This document shows, piece after piece, positions 1 through 8,188 of a DNA stretch of 64,000 bases. The notes beneath the pieces were generated by a model. It worked only from the letters and a program-made list of their open reading frames with translations. It did not search any database and was not told the origin of the DNA. How positions within the stretch are numbered: the first letter of the stretch is position 1; each line of letters starts with the position of its first letter. Source of the DNA: Lachnospiraceae bacterium (GTDB lineage Bacteria; Bacillota; Clostridia; Lachnospirales; Lachnospiraceae); assembly GCA_024690605.1 (NCBI GenBank), contig JAILOV010000008.1:1-64000 (forward strand), in the 5' to 3' direction. The translations under genes and the position numbers were made by a program.

Positions 1-1
1 A

Positions 2-514
2 TTTATCCAACGCAGCAAGCCTGATACACAGATCGCTCAAATTGTGGCAAGTGAACAAAACCGTTTAGGAAGACCGCTTACGATCAATACGCTGTTTGTT
101 TTAAATACTCTGAAGGATTTGCCGAAATCTACGCCAAAACAAGTATCAGACGCAATCGGAATATCCGAAACGGTGGTGAAAGGGATACTGGATGCATCAG
201 TAGAATCCGGTCTGGTGGAGAGCTTCGGCAACGGCAGGAACAGAACATATATCCTATCGCCCAAAGTATACAAGTCGCAAACTGCGAAGATTGGCTATGT
301 AAGACAGGCGGATATAGATGAAACCAGATATCCGGAATTGATCATCAATCTGGCCAAAAACACAGAATACCTGTCTCGGGCGGATGTTGTTCAGTTATTA
401 CATGTCAGTCCGTCAAAAGCTTATACTTTGTTAAAAAAACTGGTGGAAAAGGGAAAACTGGTGCCAATTAACAAAGGGCATTATGCAAAGTATCGTTATG
501 CCGCGAATGAGTGA
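2..514 (+). CDS. C-terminal part of AlbA_2/AAA_4 (Schlafen-like) putative ATP-binding transcriptional regulator, truncated by window start
   Basis: Frame is open to the window edge (FIQRSKPDTQIAQIVASEQNRLGRPLTINTL...); two winged-helix-like segments (STPKQVSDAIGISETVVKGIL; LSRADVVQLLHVSPSKAYTLLKKLVEKGKL) typical of the C-terminus of AAA_4 proteins. Confidence 0.6.
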   Translation, partial: FIQRSKPDTQIAQIVASEQNRLGRPLTINTLFVLNTLKDLPKSTPKQVSDAIGISETVVKGILDASVESGLVESFGNGRNRTYILSPKVYKSQTAKIGYVRQADIDETRYPELIINLAKNTEYLSRADVVQLLHVSPSKAYTLLKKLVEKGKLVPINKGHYAKYRYAANE

Positions 515-519
515 TTCAA

Positions 520-575
520 AGCATCCAACGCACATCCAACGCGTTTAATGCGTTGGATGTGCGTTGGGTGCTTTT
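520..575 (+). terminator. Long hairpin (23-bp stem, 7-nt loop) followed by TTTT
   Basis: AGCATCCAACGCACATCCAACGC-GTTTAAT-GCGTTGGATGTGCGTTGGGTGCT-TTT; one G.U pair in the stem. Confidence 0.75.
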
Positions 576-596
576 CGTGTCTTGAGGCATACCTTT

Positions 597-719
597 TCAA
601 CGTGTTTTATCATGTCGAAGAATATCCTCCACCTCACAGTCTAAAATGAAGCAAAGCGTGTCAAGGGTTTCCATAGTAAACGGGAGCCCTTTTTTGCATT
701 GTTTCAAACAATGGCTCAT
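597..719 (-). pseudogene. C-terminal remnant of an XRE/Cro-type HTH regulator
   Basis: Minus-strand reading MSHCLKQCKKGLPFTMETLDTLCFILDCEVEDILRHDKTR* resembles the end of Cro/C1 HTH proteins (TL..lc..L.C...DIl); the N-terminal HTH is absent. Confidence 0.5.
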
Positions 720-911
720 AGCATGATCTGATGAAATCAGTTTAAACAAAAAATAGAATATGGAATCAACAGGAAAACTACAAAAAATAGAACATGATTC
801 TTGTGCGGATATTACAAATAATGGGACATGGATTGTAGCAGGAGGGAAAAGCAGCCGGTTGTGACAGAGGAGGATCTGCGGACGGGACAGTGGGCTTTAT
901 TTCCGGTATTG

Positions 912-1112
912 TTATTCTATGATGACATTTTCAATTCCGTGACGGAGAATGGTGCATATTAATTCGTTTCTTGAGTAGTTGCTTTTTTGAGCGAGATCAT
1001 CGATCGAATTCAGGAGATCCTCACGGATCCGGATCGTTATTACTTTGCTTCCGTCTTCACCACGACGCCTGATCACAAGTGGTTCGCCTTTCATTGATTC
1101 GCCTCCCGTCAT
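912..1112 (-). CDS. Ribbon-helix-helix (Arc/CopG-like) protein
   Basis: SKVITIRIREDLLNSIDDLAQKSNYSRNELICTILRHGIE matches the RHH pattern; start may be 1112 or the internal Met at 1094. Confidence 0.7.
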   Translation of the reverse strand: MTGGESMKGEPLVIRRRGEDGSKVITIRIREDLLNSIDDLAQKSNYSRNELICTILRHGIENVIIE

Positions 1113-1134
1113 TGCTTGCTGTAGTTATTCTAAC

Positions 1135-1194
1135 TTGACAATATGAACAGATATATAATACAATTCAATATCTATATGTATTACACATAGATAT
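1135..1194 (+). promoter_or_regulatory. Promoter TTGACA-18-TACAAT plus 12-bp inverted repeat
   Basis: TTGACA 1135-1140, TACAAT 1159-1164; ATATCTATATGT(ATT)ACACATAGATAT at 1168-1194, one mismatch. Confidence 0.6.
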
Positions 1195-1236
1195 ATCAGA
1201 ATCGATATGCTTGGTAATGTCCAGAAAGGAAAACAG

Positions 1237-2277
1237 ATGAAAAAGAAAGTTGCGCTGTTCTTTGTTGTCGGGGCACTCATTGCTTCTACTCTCGCCGGGT
1301 GTGGAGAAGAATCCTCCTCAAAAAAATACGCCAAGAAGGAATCCGAGGAAATAGAGGAGGATGACGAAGAGGAGGAAGAGAAAGAAGAGAAGGAAACAAA
1401 AAACAATAAGTATAAGAAAAAAGAAGAAGTAACCGAAGCGCCTGAAGAGAAAGAAACATATGAGGAACCGGTAGAAGAGAAGCAAGAAGAAGCAGATCAA
1501 CCTGAAGTGATCGAGGAAGTGATTTGTGAAGGTCCCGAAAACCGTAATGTACAGTTTTTCAATATTCCCGAAGGAACAACAACTATCGGACCGAATGCTT
1601 TTAAAGGGTGCTGGGAGCTGGATGAATTAACTGTTCCTGAGAGTGTGACCCAAATTGGCGATAATGCATTTGATGATTGTAGGAAACTGACAAGATTTGA
1701 TATGCCGAAAGGCGTTACGGAAATTGGAGCCGGGGCTTTTATGTCAACACCCATTACAGAAATACAACTGCCGGATTCGCTGGAAATAATTGGGAATTTC
1801 GCATTTCAAGGTTGCCGAGACCTGTCGGGGACTATTACGATCCCTGATAGTGTTGTATCTATAGGTATGGGTGTATTTAGTAGTTGCAGTTCTATAGAGC
1901 GTGTCGATTTACCCGAAGGATTGACTGAAATACCGGAATACGCTTTTGAAGCATGTAAGAATCTTGAAGAGATCAACATTCCCAGCAGTGTGAAAGTCAT
2001 ACAAGAAAACGCATTTACAGGGAGCGGACTTAAGGAGATCAATCTTTCTGAAGGTTTGGAAAGCATTGGAGAGGGGGCTTTCCGACAATGTGCCGTGAGT
2101 GAAATTCGAATCCCTAAGAGTGTGAAAACTATTGGAACATGGGCATTCGATTATATGGGCGATGGTGATTTTACAGTATATGTTCCCGAAGATCTACTAA
2201 ACGCGATGGGGTTACATGAAGATGGGTTTCAGAAGAGCTATACCCGTGGCAAAACAGTAACAGTCATAGCATATTAA
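1237..2277 (+). CDS. BspA-like leucine-rich-repeat (LRR_5) lipoprotein
   Basis: Lipobox MKKKVALFFVVGALIASTLAGC, K/E-rich linker, repeats such as IPSSVKVIQENAFTGSGLKEINLSEGLESIGEGAF. Confidence 0.85.
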   Translation: MKKKVALFFVVGALIASTLAGCGEESSSKKYAKKESEEIEEDDEEEEEKEEKETKNNKYKKKEEVTEAPEEKETYEEPVEEKQEEADQPEVIEEVICEGPENRNVQFFNIPEGTTTIGPNAFKGCWELDELTVPESVTQIGDNAFDDCRKLTRFDMPKGVTEIGAGAFMSTPITEIQLPDSLEIIGNFAFQGCRDLSGTITIPDSVVSIGMGVFSSCSSIERVDLPEGLTEIPEYAFEACKNLEEINIPSSVKVIQENAFTGSGLKEINLSEGLESIGEGAFRQCAVSEIRIPKSVKTIGTWAFDYMGDGDFTVYVPEDLLNAMGLHEDGFQKSYTRGKTVTVIAY

Positions 2278-2356
2278 ACAATATGGCGGGTTATCTGTGT
2301 GTTTCCGTAAACACCGCAATCGGTCATCCCTTAGTTTGATCTGCGCGGAGGGTATC

Positions 2357-3502
2357 ATGAAAAAGAAACTGGCTTTTTTCATTATTCTTGTAACACTTTT
2401 TGCTTCCATCCTTGCGGGTTGCGGGGATGGAGAAGTGCCAAAAAAATCATCAAAAAAAGAATTCACCGAGGTTGAGGAGGTGGAGAAAGAAGACAACGCG
2501 AAGGAGGAAAAAACAAAGAAAAAAACAAATAAAGAAGATGAAAGTGACGGTATCGAGAAAGAATCTGTGAAAGCAAAGGAGTCTTCAAAGGAGAAGGAGA
2601 CGGAAAAGTCTGAGGATTCAAAAACGGAGGCAAAGGAGGAGCCTGTCGAAAAAGCGACGCCGGAGCCGGAAATTGTTATATTTAAAGGAATGGGGAACGA
2701 AAAATCCAATATTCAGTACTTCGATATTCCGGAGGGTACAACTGTCATTGGCAGAGAAGCGTTCAGAAACTATAATCAGCTTAAAACCATCACAATTCCA
2801 AGCAGCGTTACAAAAATCGATGATGGCGCATTTAGCGGGTGCGGATCTCTTGAAGAAGTCGCCTTGCCGGACGGATTGAAGAAAATTGGAAAACGGGCAT
2901 TCTTCGATTGTAAAAAACTGGTAAATGCCAACATCTCGGATGGTTTGGAAGATATTGGCGCGGAAGCATTCGCGGGGTGTGAAAGCCTCAATTCAATTTA
3001 TCTACCTGCTTCACTGGATAGTATTGGTAAGCGTGCGTTTGCGGGAACACGTGCACTGGGTGAAGTAGCCCTTCCTGAAAGCATTTCATCTATTGATGAA
3101 GGAGTATTTCTGAATTCCGCTATCAAGAAGGTGACATTGCCAAACACAATAGTATCGATTGGCCGTTCTGCTTTTGACCAGAGCGATCTGGAATCGATTA
3201 TTATACCGAATAGTGTAAGGACAATTGAAGACGGGGCGTTTAACAGTTGCTATTTATTAACCGACATCTCTCTTCCGGAGGGACTAAAAACAATTGGCCA
3301 TCATGCATTCTGTCAGGCAGGGATCAAAAACGGTAATCAAACTGTGATCACCATTCCCAAAAGCGTGGAAATGGTTGGAGATGAGGCATTTCAAGAAGTG
3401 AAGGCTGTCAGGGTACCACAGGAAATACTGGATATGCTCGGCGTGTATGAAGATGGGTTTGAGCAAAACTACGCCTATGGTTCCAAGGTAGAAGTGTACT
3501 AA
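2357..3502 (+). CDS. BspA-like leucine-rich-repeat (LRR_5) lipoprotein, paralogue of preceding gene
   Basis: Lipobox MKKKLAFFIILVTLFASILAGC, K/E-rich linker, LRR_5 repeats. Confidence 0.85.
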   Translation: MKKKLAFFIILVTLFASILAGCGDGEVPKKSSKKEFTEVEEVEKEDNAKEEKTKKKTNKEDESDGIEKESVKAKESSKEKETEKSEDSKTEAKEEPVEKATPEPEIVIFKGMGNEKSNIQYFDIPEGTTVIGREAFRNYNQLKTITIPSSVTKIDDGAFSGCGSLEEVALPDGLKKIGKRAFFDCKKLVNANISDGLEDIGAEAFAGCESLNSIYLPASLDSIGKRAFAGTRALGEVALPESISSIDEGVFLNSAIKKVTLPNTIVSIGRSAFDQSDLESIIIPNSVRTIEDGAFNSCYLLTDISLPEGLKTIGHHAFCQAGIKNGNQTVITIPKSVEMVGDEAFQEVKAVRVPQEILDMLGVYEDGFEQNYAYGSKVEVY

Positions 3503-3539
3503 GTGCATGTTATCATAGTATACCAATATTATCCGGCAT

Positions 3540-3580
3540 CGTCCCGCAAGGATCGTTCCGTGCGGGACGGCTTTGCTTTT
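3540..3580 (+). terminator. Intrinsic terminator-like hairpin
   Basis: CGTCCCGCA-AGGATCGTTCCG-TGCGGGACG then T-rich GGCTTTGCTTTT. Confidence 0.6.
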
Positions 3581-3637
3581 CATCGGGGTTTGCCGTATTA
3601 TTGCATTTGACCCGGGATCAAACAAAAGAGGAGAGAC

Positions 3638-5044
3638 ATGATGCGTATTCGTTTGAAAACAGGTTTTTTAGTTATGACGCTGATGGCATTATCCCTTGCC
3701 GGATGCGGCTCGCAGGGAGCGAGAACAACGCACGACACGGAAGAACGGGTCGTTGACGATCCCGATGAGGAGAGTGAGCCGGAAGAGAATGAAGAAGAAA
3801 CTTCCGAAGATACCGGCACGGACGATAAGACCGATAACAAGGAGATTAAGTACGAGGCGGGGGAAACAGATCAGATCGTTTTCTATATAAATGTTTCTGC
3901 GGATGGGGTGTGGGAAATCAATAGTGCTTTGTTTCGCGGAAAGGTGGATACATATTGCCAGAATACTTCCCTCGCATTACATGCGAACAGAACGATCGGA
4001 GACAAAACCGTGGAGTATTCCGATGATGCGGCTTCAAAAATCGCCATGATCGAATCCGATCTTTATAAAACCATCTTTGCGCATAACGAAGATGCGATCT
4101 TGGACAGTTATGAGATACTGGCACAATCCTATGTTGATCAAAAAGGTTATGGTGAGGAAATAAGAACAACGCTAAAACCTGTTGATATGAAGGACAAGAT
4201 CCTTGATCATATTTCTTACAATTTTCATGGAACGATGATAGAAGCACCCGTGCTGAAGTGTGAGGCTTATGCCGTTCTTACCGGCACCTTCCAAAAAGGC
4301 GATGTCGAGCCCGTAGTTCCCACATACGCATTGGAACATGATCCGGATAGGCAAACCTGGCTTTACAGCTTTAGTATCGAAATCGATGTTCCGAAAGACA
4401 GTTTGTCGCCGCTATTCAAGTATTTCGACGAACTGGTCGGTGAATCCGTTCAGGATTCCGATACGGATATGCAAGCGGAAAAACCGGTAGCTGATACAGA
4501 TAAAAGCAAGAAGGATAAAACCGATACCGGTATCATCGGCAAATGGTATCCGGAGCATACGAGTTTTTCGGTATATTATATGCAAATTGACGAAGGCGGA
4601 ACAGGTACAATACATTGCGATGATGAGAAGTTTACATTAACGTATACCTATGCGGATGATGTTCTTGATATCTCGATCAGCGGGAGCGGCACACGAACGT
4701 TTTATCATGAGGGAGATGTATTATTAGCAGATGAGGATGGCAGCACATGGCATAAAAATGACAAGTCAGATGCGTCAACACCTGCGAAAGAATCCAAAGA
4801 AAAGGCCGATACTTCCGAACTGATCGGCATCTGGTATGACGAAACCGGGATCGATTATGCAGAATATGATATCCGCGCGGACGGAACAGGGGTGGAAACG
4901 ATCGGCTCTAACACATCGATCGCCCTCAGATGGACATTTTCCGGCGGAGCATTGTCTATCACAACAAAGTACGGCACGGAATCATTCGCATATGCCGGTG
5001 GTAAACTGTATGCCTCGACTAACGGCGTATACGTAAAGAAATAG
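3638..5044 (+). CDS. Lipoprotein with two related C-terminal domains (lipocalin/DUF5640-like)
   Basis: Lipobox LMALSLAGC; two repeats starting IIGKWYPEHTSFSVYYMQIDEGGTGTI and LIGIWYDETGIDYAEYDIRADGTGVE. Confidence 0.65.
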   Translation: MMRIRLKTGFLVMTLMALSLAGCGSQGARTTHDTEERVVDDPDEESEPEENEEETSEDTGTDDKTDNKEIKYEAGETDQIVFYINVSADGVWEINSALFRGKVDTYCQNTSLALHANRTIGDKTVEYSDDAASKIAMIESDLYKTIFAHNEDAILDSYEILAQSYVDQKGYGEEIRTTLKPVDMKDKILDHISYNFHGTMIEAPVLKCEAYAVLTGTFQKGDVEPVVPTYALEHDPDRQTWLYSFSIEIDVPKDSLSPLFKYFDELVGESVQDSDTDMQAEKPVADTDKSKKDKTDTGIIGKWYPEHTSFSVYYMQIDEGGTGTIHCDDEKFTLTYTYADDVLDISISGSGTRTFYHEGDVLLADEDGSTWHKNDKSDASTPAKESKEKADTSELIGIWYDETGIDYAEYDIRADGTGVETIGSNTSIALRWTFSGGALSITTKYGTESFAYAGGKLYASTNGVYVKK

Positions 5045-5065
5045 TGAAAAAGAGCCTGTTCTTTA

Positions 5066-6130
5066 TCAATTTCTTTTCGCTTCCGCGGGACATCTGTGGG
5101 GCATCCCCGGGCCATACTGGCATCTCGGGCAGTTGAAGCATTTGGTATATGGGGCATCCGAAAATACCGCTTCACTGAAGGCCGGATCTGCGAGCAGTGC
5201 GCGGCCAAGATCCACGGTATCGACCAGATCATTCTCGATCAGATATTTTGCGAGAGCAGGCTCCAGAATCCCGTTGACACAGGAAACCGGAACGCGCCCT
5301 TTGAAGTGTTCATGGAACCGGATGCCCAGAGAGCAGATCGGATTGTATGGCTCACCGTTTTCTCCGACTGTCGGATCATCCCATTCGATGCCGGTAGAGA
5401 CCTGCAGATAATCACATCCGGCTTTGACATATTCTTCCGCGATATCCATGGCGGTGGCGACATCCGGTTCGATCCCCGCAGTCCTGACAGAAATGATGAA
5501 GTCCTCTCCGCAACGCTCCCGGATCATGTGGATGATCTCCGATGCAAATCGGGCGCGGTTTTCCGTGCTTCCGCCGTATTCATCCGTGCGTAGATTTGTT
5601 TTGCGGGAAATAAACTGGTTGATCAGGTATCCGTGGCATCCGTGGAGCTGGATGCCGTCGTAGCCCGCCTGTTTTGCACGGAAAGCCGCTTCTGTAAAGT
5701 GTTCCTGCATCCGGTGGATCTCATCGATGTGCATCTCCCGGGAAAGCCGTTCGGGATCCCCGATGGAAACGGCGGACGGACCGATCGCCGTTCCGCATTC
5801 CGGATTGGCCTGGATCCCGGTATGATTCAGCTGGATGAGCACGGTCGCCTGGTGGTCATGGCATGCCGACGTGATCGCCCGATGGCCCTCGATCTGGCCG
5901 TCCTCCCACAGGCCGAGGTGCGTTTTGCAGAACCTTCCGTCCGGTGTGACTGCGGTCGCTTCCACACAGATCAGTCCGCAGCCGTGCATCGCACGCTCTC
6001 TGTAGTGTTCGATATGCTTTTCCGTGACCTTGCCGTCGGCACCGGCATAATCGAATTTCACCGTCGGCGCCATCGTCAGACGGTTTTTGACTCCGGTTCT
6101 GTTGATGATGATCGGATCAGTTACCTTCAT
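5066..6130 (-). CDS. NADH:flavin oxidoreductase (Old Yellow Enzyme family)
   Basis: QLNHTGIQA, AAFRAKQAGYDGIQLHGCHGYLINQFIS..TN.RTDEYGGS, DTVDLGRALLADP. Confidence 0.9.
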   Translation of the reverse strand: MKVTDPIIINRTGVKNRLTMAPTVKFDYAGADGKVTEKHIEHYRERAMHGCGLICVEATAVTPDGRFCKTHLGLWEDGQIEGHRAITSACHDHQATVLIQLNHTGIQANPECGTAIGPSAVSIGDPERLSREMHIDEIHRMQEHFTEAAFRAKQAGYDGIQLHGCHGYLINQFISRKTNLRTDEYGGSTENRARFASEIIHMIRERCGEDFIISVRTAGIEPDVATAMDIAEEYVKAGCDYLQVSTGIEWDDPTVGENGEPYNPICSLGIRFHEHFKGRVPVSCVNGILEPALAKYLIENDLVDTVDLGRALLADPAFSEAVFSDAPYTKCFNCPRCQYGPGMPHRCPAEAKRN

Positions 6131-6170
6131 GAATTCTCGCCCTTCCAATCATAGTCGAAAGCACCGTTTC

Positions 6171-7307
6171 TCATTTTACAACAACGTGCAGCCCTGCCAG
6201 GATGACCAGCATGGCCAGGTTGAGCAGGGAAAAGCGCAGCAGGTAACGCGCTTTGTCATCCGGATAGGAATCCGCGTAGAATTTGTAGGAGATCAGGCTG
6301 GCCATCGACGCGATCATGGTGCCAAGACCGCCGACATTGACGCCCAGCAGGAGCTCGTGATAGTCCGCGGCAAAATCGGACAGCAGGAGCGCCGCGGGAA
6401 CATTGCTGATCACCTGACTGGTCAGGACCGCGACCGGAAACTCCCTGTTCTGCACCACCTGTTGCAGGGCATCCCGTACGGCGGGGATCCTCGCCATGTT
6501 TCCCGTAAAGATAAAGAAGCCGATAAAGGTCAAAAGCAGCGTGTAGTCGGCCCGTTTCAGGATCTTGAAATCCATGCCGAACACAACGATCAGCGTGCAG
6601 CCGGCCGTGAACTGCCAGGGAACCAGGCGCAGCACCGTGAGCATGGCAAAGAAAAAGAGGACCAGATAGACACCGATCTGTTTCCGTGAACCGAAGTGCC
6701 GGACCGTTGCCGAGCTTCCGCCCAGTTTTGCCCTTTCTTTTCCACCCGGAAACAGCAGAATGACAATGAGGAGAACCACCGCAGTCAGGAGCGTGTAGGG
6801 CAGCATCCAGAGAACAAAGGTGCCGATGGGGGCCTGCATCAGGCCGAACAGATACAGGTTCTGCGGATTGCCGATCGGGGTCAGCATGCTCCCGAGGTTG
6901 GCCGCGATCGTCTGCAGGATGACCAGCCACGACACCAGCCCGTCTTTGCCGCAGCTGTGAAACAGCATGATGGAGAGGGGGACAAAGGTCAAAAGCGCCA
7001 CATCGTTGGTGACGAACATGCTCCCGAAGAAGCACAGGAAGATCAGCGCACCGGCCAATTGTCTGATGTTCGAAACGCGCCGGGTGACTGCCGTCCCGAT
7101 CTTTTCGAACACGGCGTTTTCCTTGAGCCCCTGGATCACCACCATGAGGGACCACAGGATGCCGAGCGAGCGCCAGTCGATGTAGCCCGCATAGGCTGCG
7201 TCCGGATGGACAGCCAGCGCCGAGCCGGCCGCCAGAAGCCACGCAATACAGAGAACGGGATCGACCTTTTTCTTCCCGCGCTCTTTTTCGTTATCGTTCT
7301 TTGACAT
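6171..7307 (-). CDS. ArsB/CitMHS/SLC13-like anion permease
   Basis: Polytopic; SMFVTNDVALLTFVPLSI, ANLGSMLTPIGNPQN motifs of the ArsB/NhaD superfamily. Confidence 0.75.
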   Translation of the reverse strand: MSKNDNEKERGKKKVDPVLCIAWLLAAGSALAVHPDAAYAGYIDWRSLGILWSLMVVIQGLKENAVFEKIGTAVTRRVSNIRQLAGALIFLCFFGSMFVTNDVALLTFVPLSIMLFHSCGKDGLVSWLVILQTIAANLGSMLTPIGNPQNLYLFGLMQAPIGTFVLWMLPYTLLTAVVLLIVILLFPGGKERAKLGGSSATVRHFGSRKQIGVYLVLFFFAMLTVLRLVPWQFTAGCTLIVVFGMDFKILKRADYTLLLTFIGFFIFTGNMARIPAVRDALQQVVQNREFPVAVLTSQVISNVPAALLLSDFAADYHELLLGVNVGGLGTMIASMASLISYKFYADSYPDDKARYLLRFSLLNLAMLVILAGLHVVVK

Positions 7308-7330
7308 GGATGATTACCTTGTTGCGATAT

Positions 7331-7375
7331 TATGCGGCTAACAGGATTTGAACCTGCACGGAGTAATCCACCGGA
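7331..7375 (-). repeat. 45-bp exact partial duplicate of the 3' part of the adjacent tRNA-Leu
   Basis: TATGCGGCTAACAGGATTTGAACCTGCACGGAGTAATCCACCGGA, identical to 7406-7450. Confidence 0.9.
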
Positions 7376-7407
7376 GACCGCATCCATCGTTGAATGCAAA
7401 TTAAATA

Positions 7408-7489
7408 TGCGGCTAACAGGATTTGAACCTGCACGGAGTAATCCACCGGAACCTAAATCCGGCGCGTCTGCCAATTCCGCCATAGCCGC
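7408..7489 (-). tRNA. tRNA-Leu (anticodon UAG)
   Basis: Reverse complement GCGGCTATGGCGGAATTGGCAGACGCGCCGGATTTAGGTTCCGGTGGATTACTCCGTGCAGGTTCAAATCCTGTTAGCCGCA: 7-bp acceptor stem, TAG anticodon, T-loop GTTCAAATCC, class II variable arm; CCA not encoded. Confidence 0.95.
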
Positions 7490-7558
7490 AGTTTCCCTTG
7501 ATGATAGGTCATTTTCCCGTGAAAAGCAAGAAGAATTCGCGGAATGGGCGGTTCGGGC

Positions 7559-7587
7559 TTGACGCGACTGCCGCCGGGTGCTAAAAT
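7559..7587 (+). promoter_or_regulatory. Promoter of the rimP-nusA-infB operon
   Basis: TTGACG-17 bp-TAAAAT. Confidence 0.75.
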
Positions 7588-7604
7588 ATCTTTGTTACTG
7601 ATGG

Positions 7605-7626
7605 AAGTGGGCTTGCGAGTCCACTT
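7605..7626 (+). promoter_or_regulatory. Leader hairpin upstream of rimP
   Basis: AAGTGG-GCTTGCGAGT-CCACTT between promoter and rimP start. Confidence 0.5.
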
Positions 7627-7646
7627 TCTTGCTGTCAGGAAAAACT

Positions 7647-8132
7647 ATGGCGGAAGGCAAAGGGAAAAAAACGAATATCGCGGAGCGTGCGGAAGAGATG
7701 CTCGTTCCGATCGCGGAGACCTGCGGCGTCGAGATCTATGACGTCGAATATGTCAAAGAGGCCGGCGAACAGTATCTGCGGGCCTATATCGACAAGCGGC
7801 CGGACGGTGTCACGATCGACGACTGCGAGGCGGTGAGCAGGGCTTTCTCGGATGCGCTCGACGCGGATGATTTCATCCCGGATGCCTACATCCTTGAGGT
7901 GTCCAGTCCGGGACTGGGGAGACAGCTCAAAAAGGACCGTCATCTCGCCCGGTCGATCGGCGAAGAGGTGGAGATCAAGACTTTTCGCGAGATCGACGGC
8001 ACGAAGCTCTTTGAAGGGGTTCTGGAAGCCTTTGACAAGGAGACGGTCACGATCCGTGCGGGTGATGACGGCGGAGAAAAGACCCTTTTGCGAAAGGACA
8101 TCGCGGTGATCCGGCTGGCGCTGGATTTCTGA
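7647..8132 (+). CDS. rimP: Ribosome maturation factor RimP
   Basis: AERAEEMLVPIAETCGVEIYDVEYVKEAGEQYLRAYIDKRPDGVTIDDCEAVSR; LEVSSPGLGRQLKKDRH; position before nusA. Confidence 0.97.
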   Translation: MAEGKGKKTNIAERAEEMLVPIAETCGVEIYDVEYVKEAGEQYLRAYIDKRPDGVTIDDCEAVSRAFSDALDADDFIPDAYILEVSSPGLGRQLKKDRHLARSIGEEVEIKTFREIDGTKLFEGVLEAFDKETVTIRAGDDGGEKTLLRKDIAVIRLALDF

Positions 8133-8188
8133 ACAGATAAGACGAATCATAAACAAAGTTCATCAAGTGGCAAAACAAAGGAGGAGCC

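Noticed and set aside
7136-7562. ORFs with repeated RLTGFEPARSNPPE peptide
   Set aside because: Translation of the tRNA-Leu and its partial duplicate; not protein-coding.
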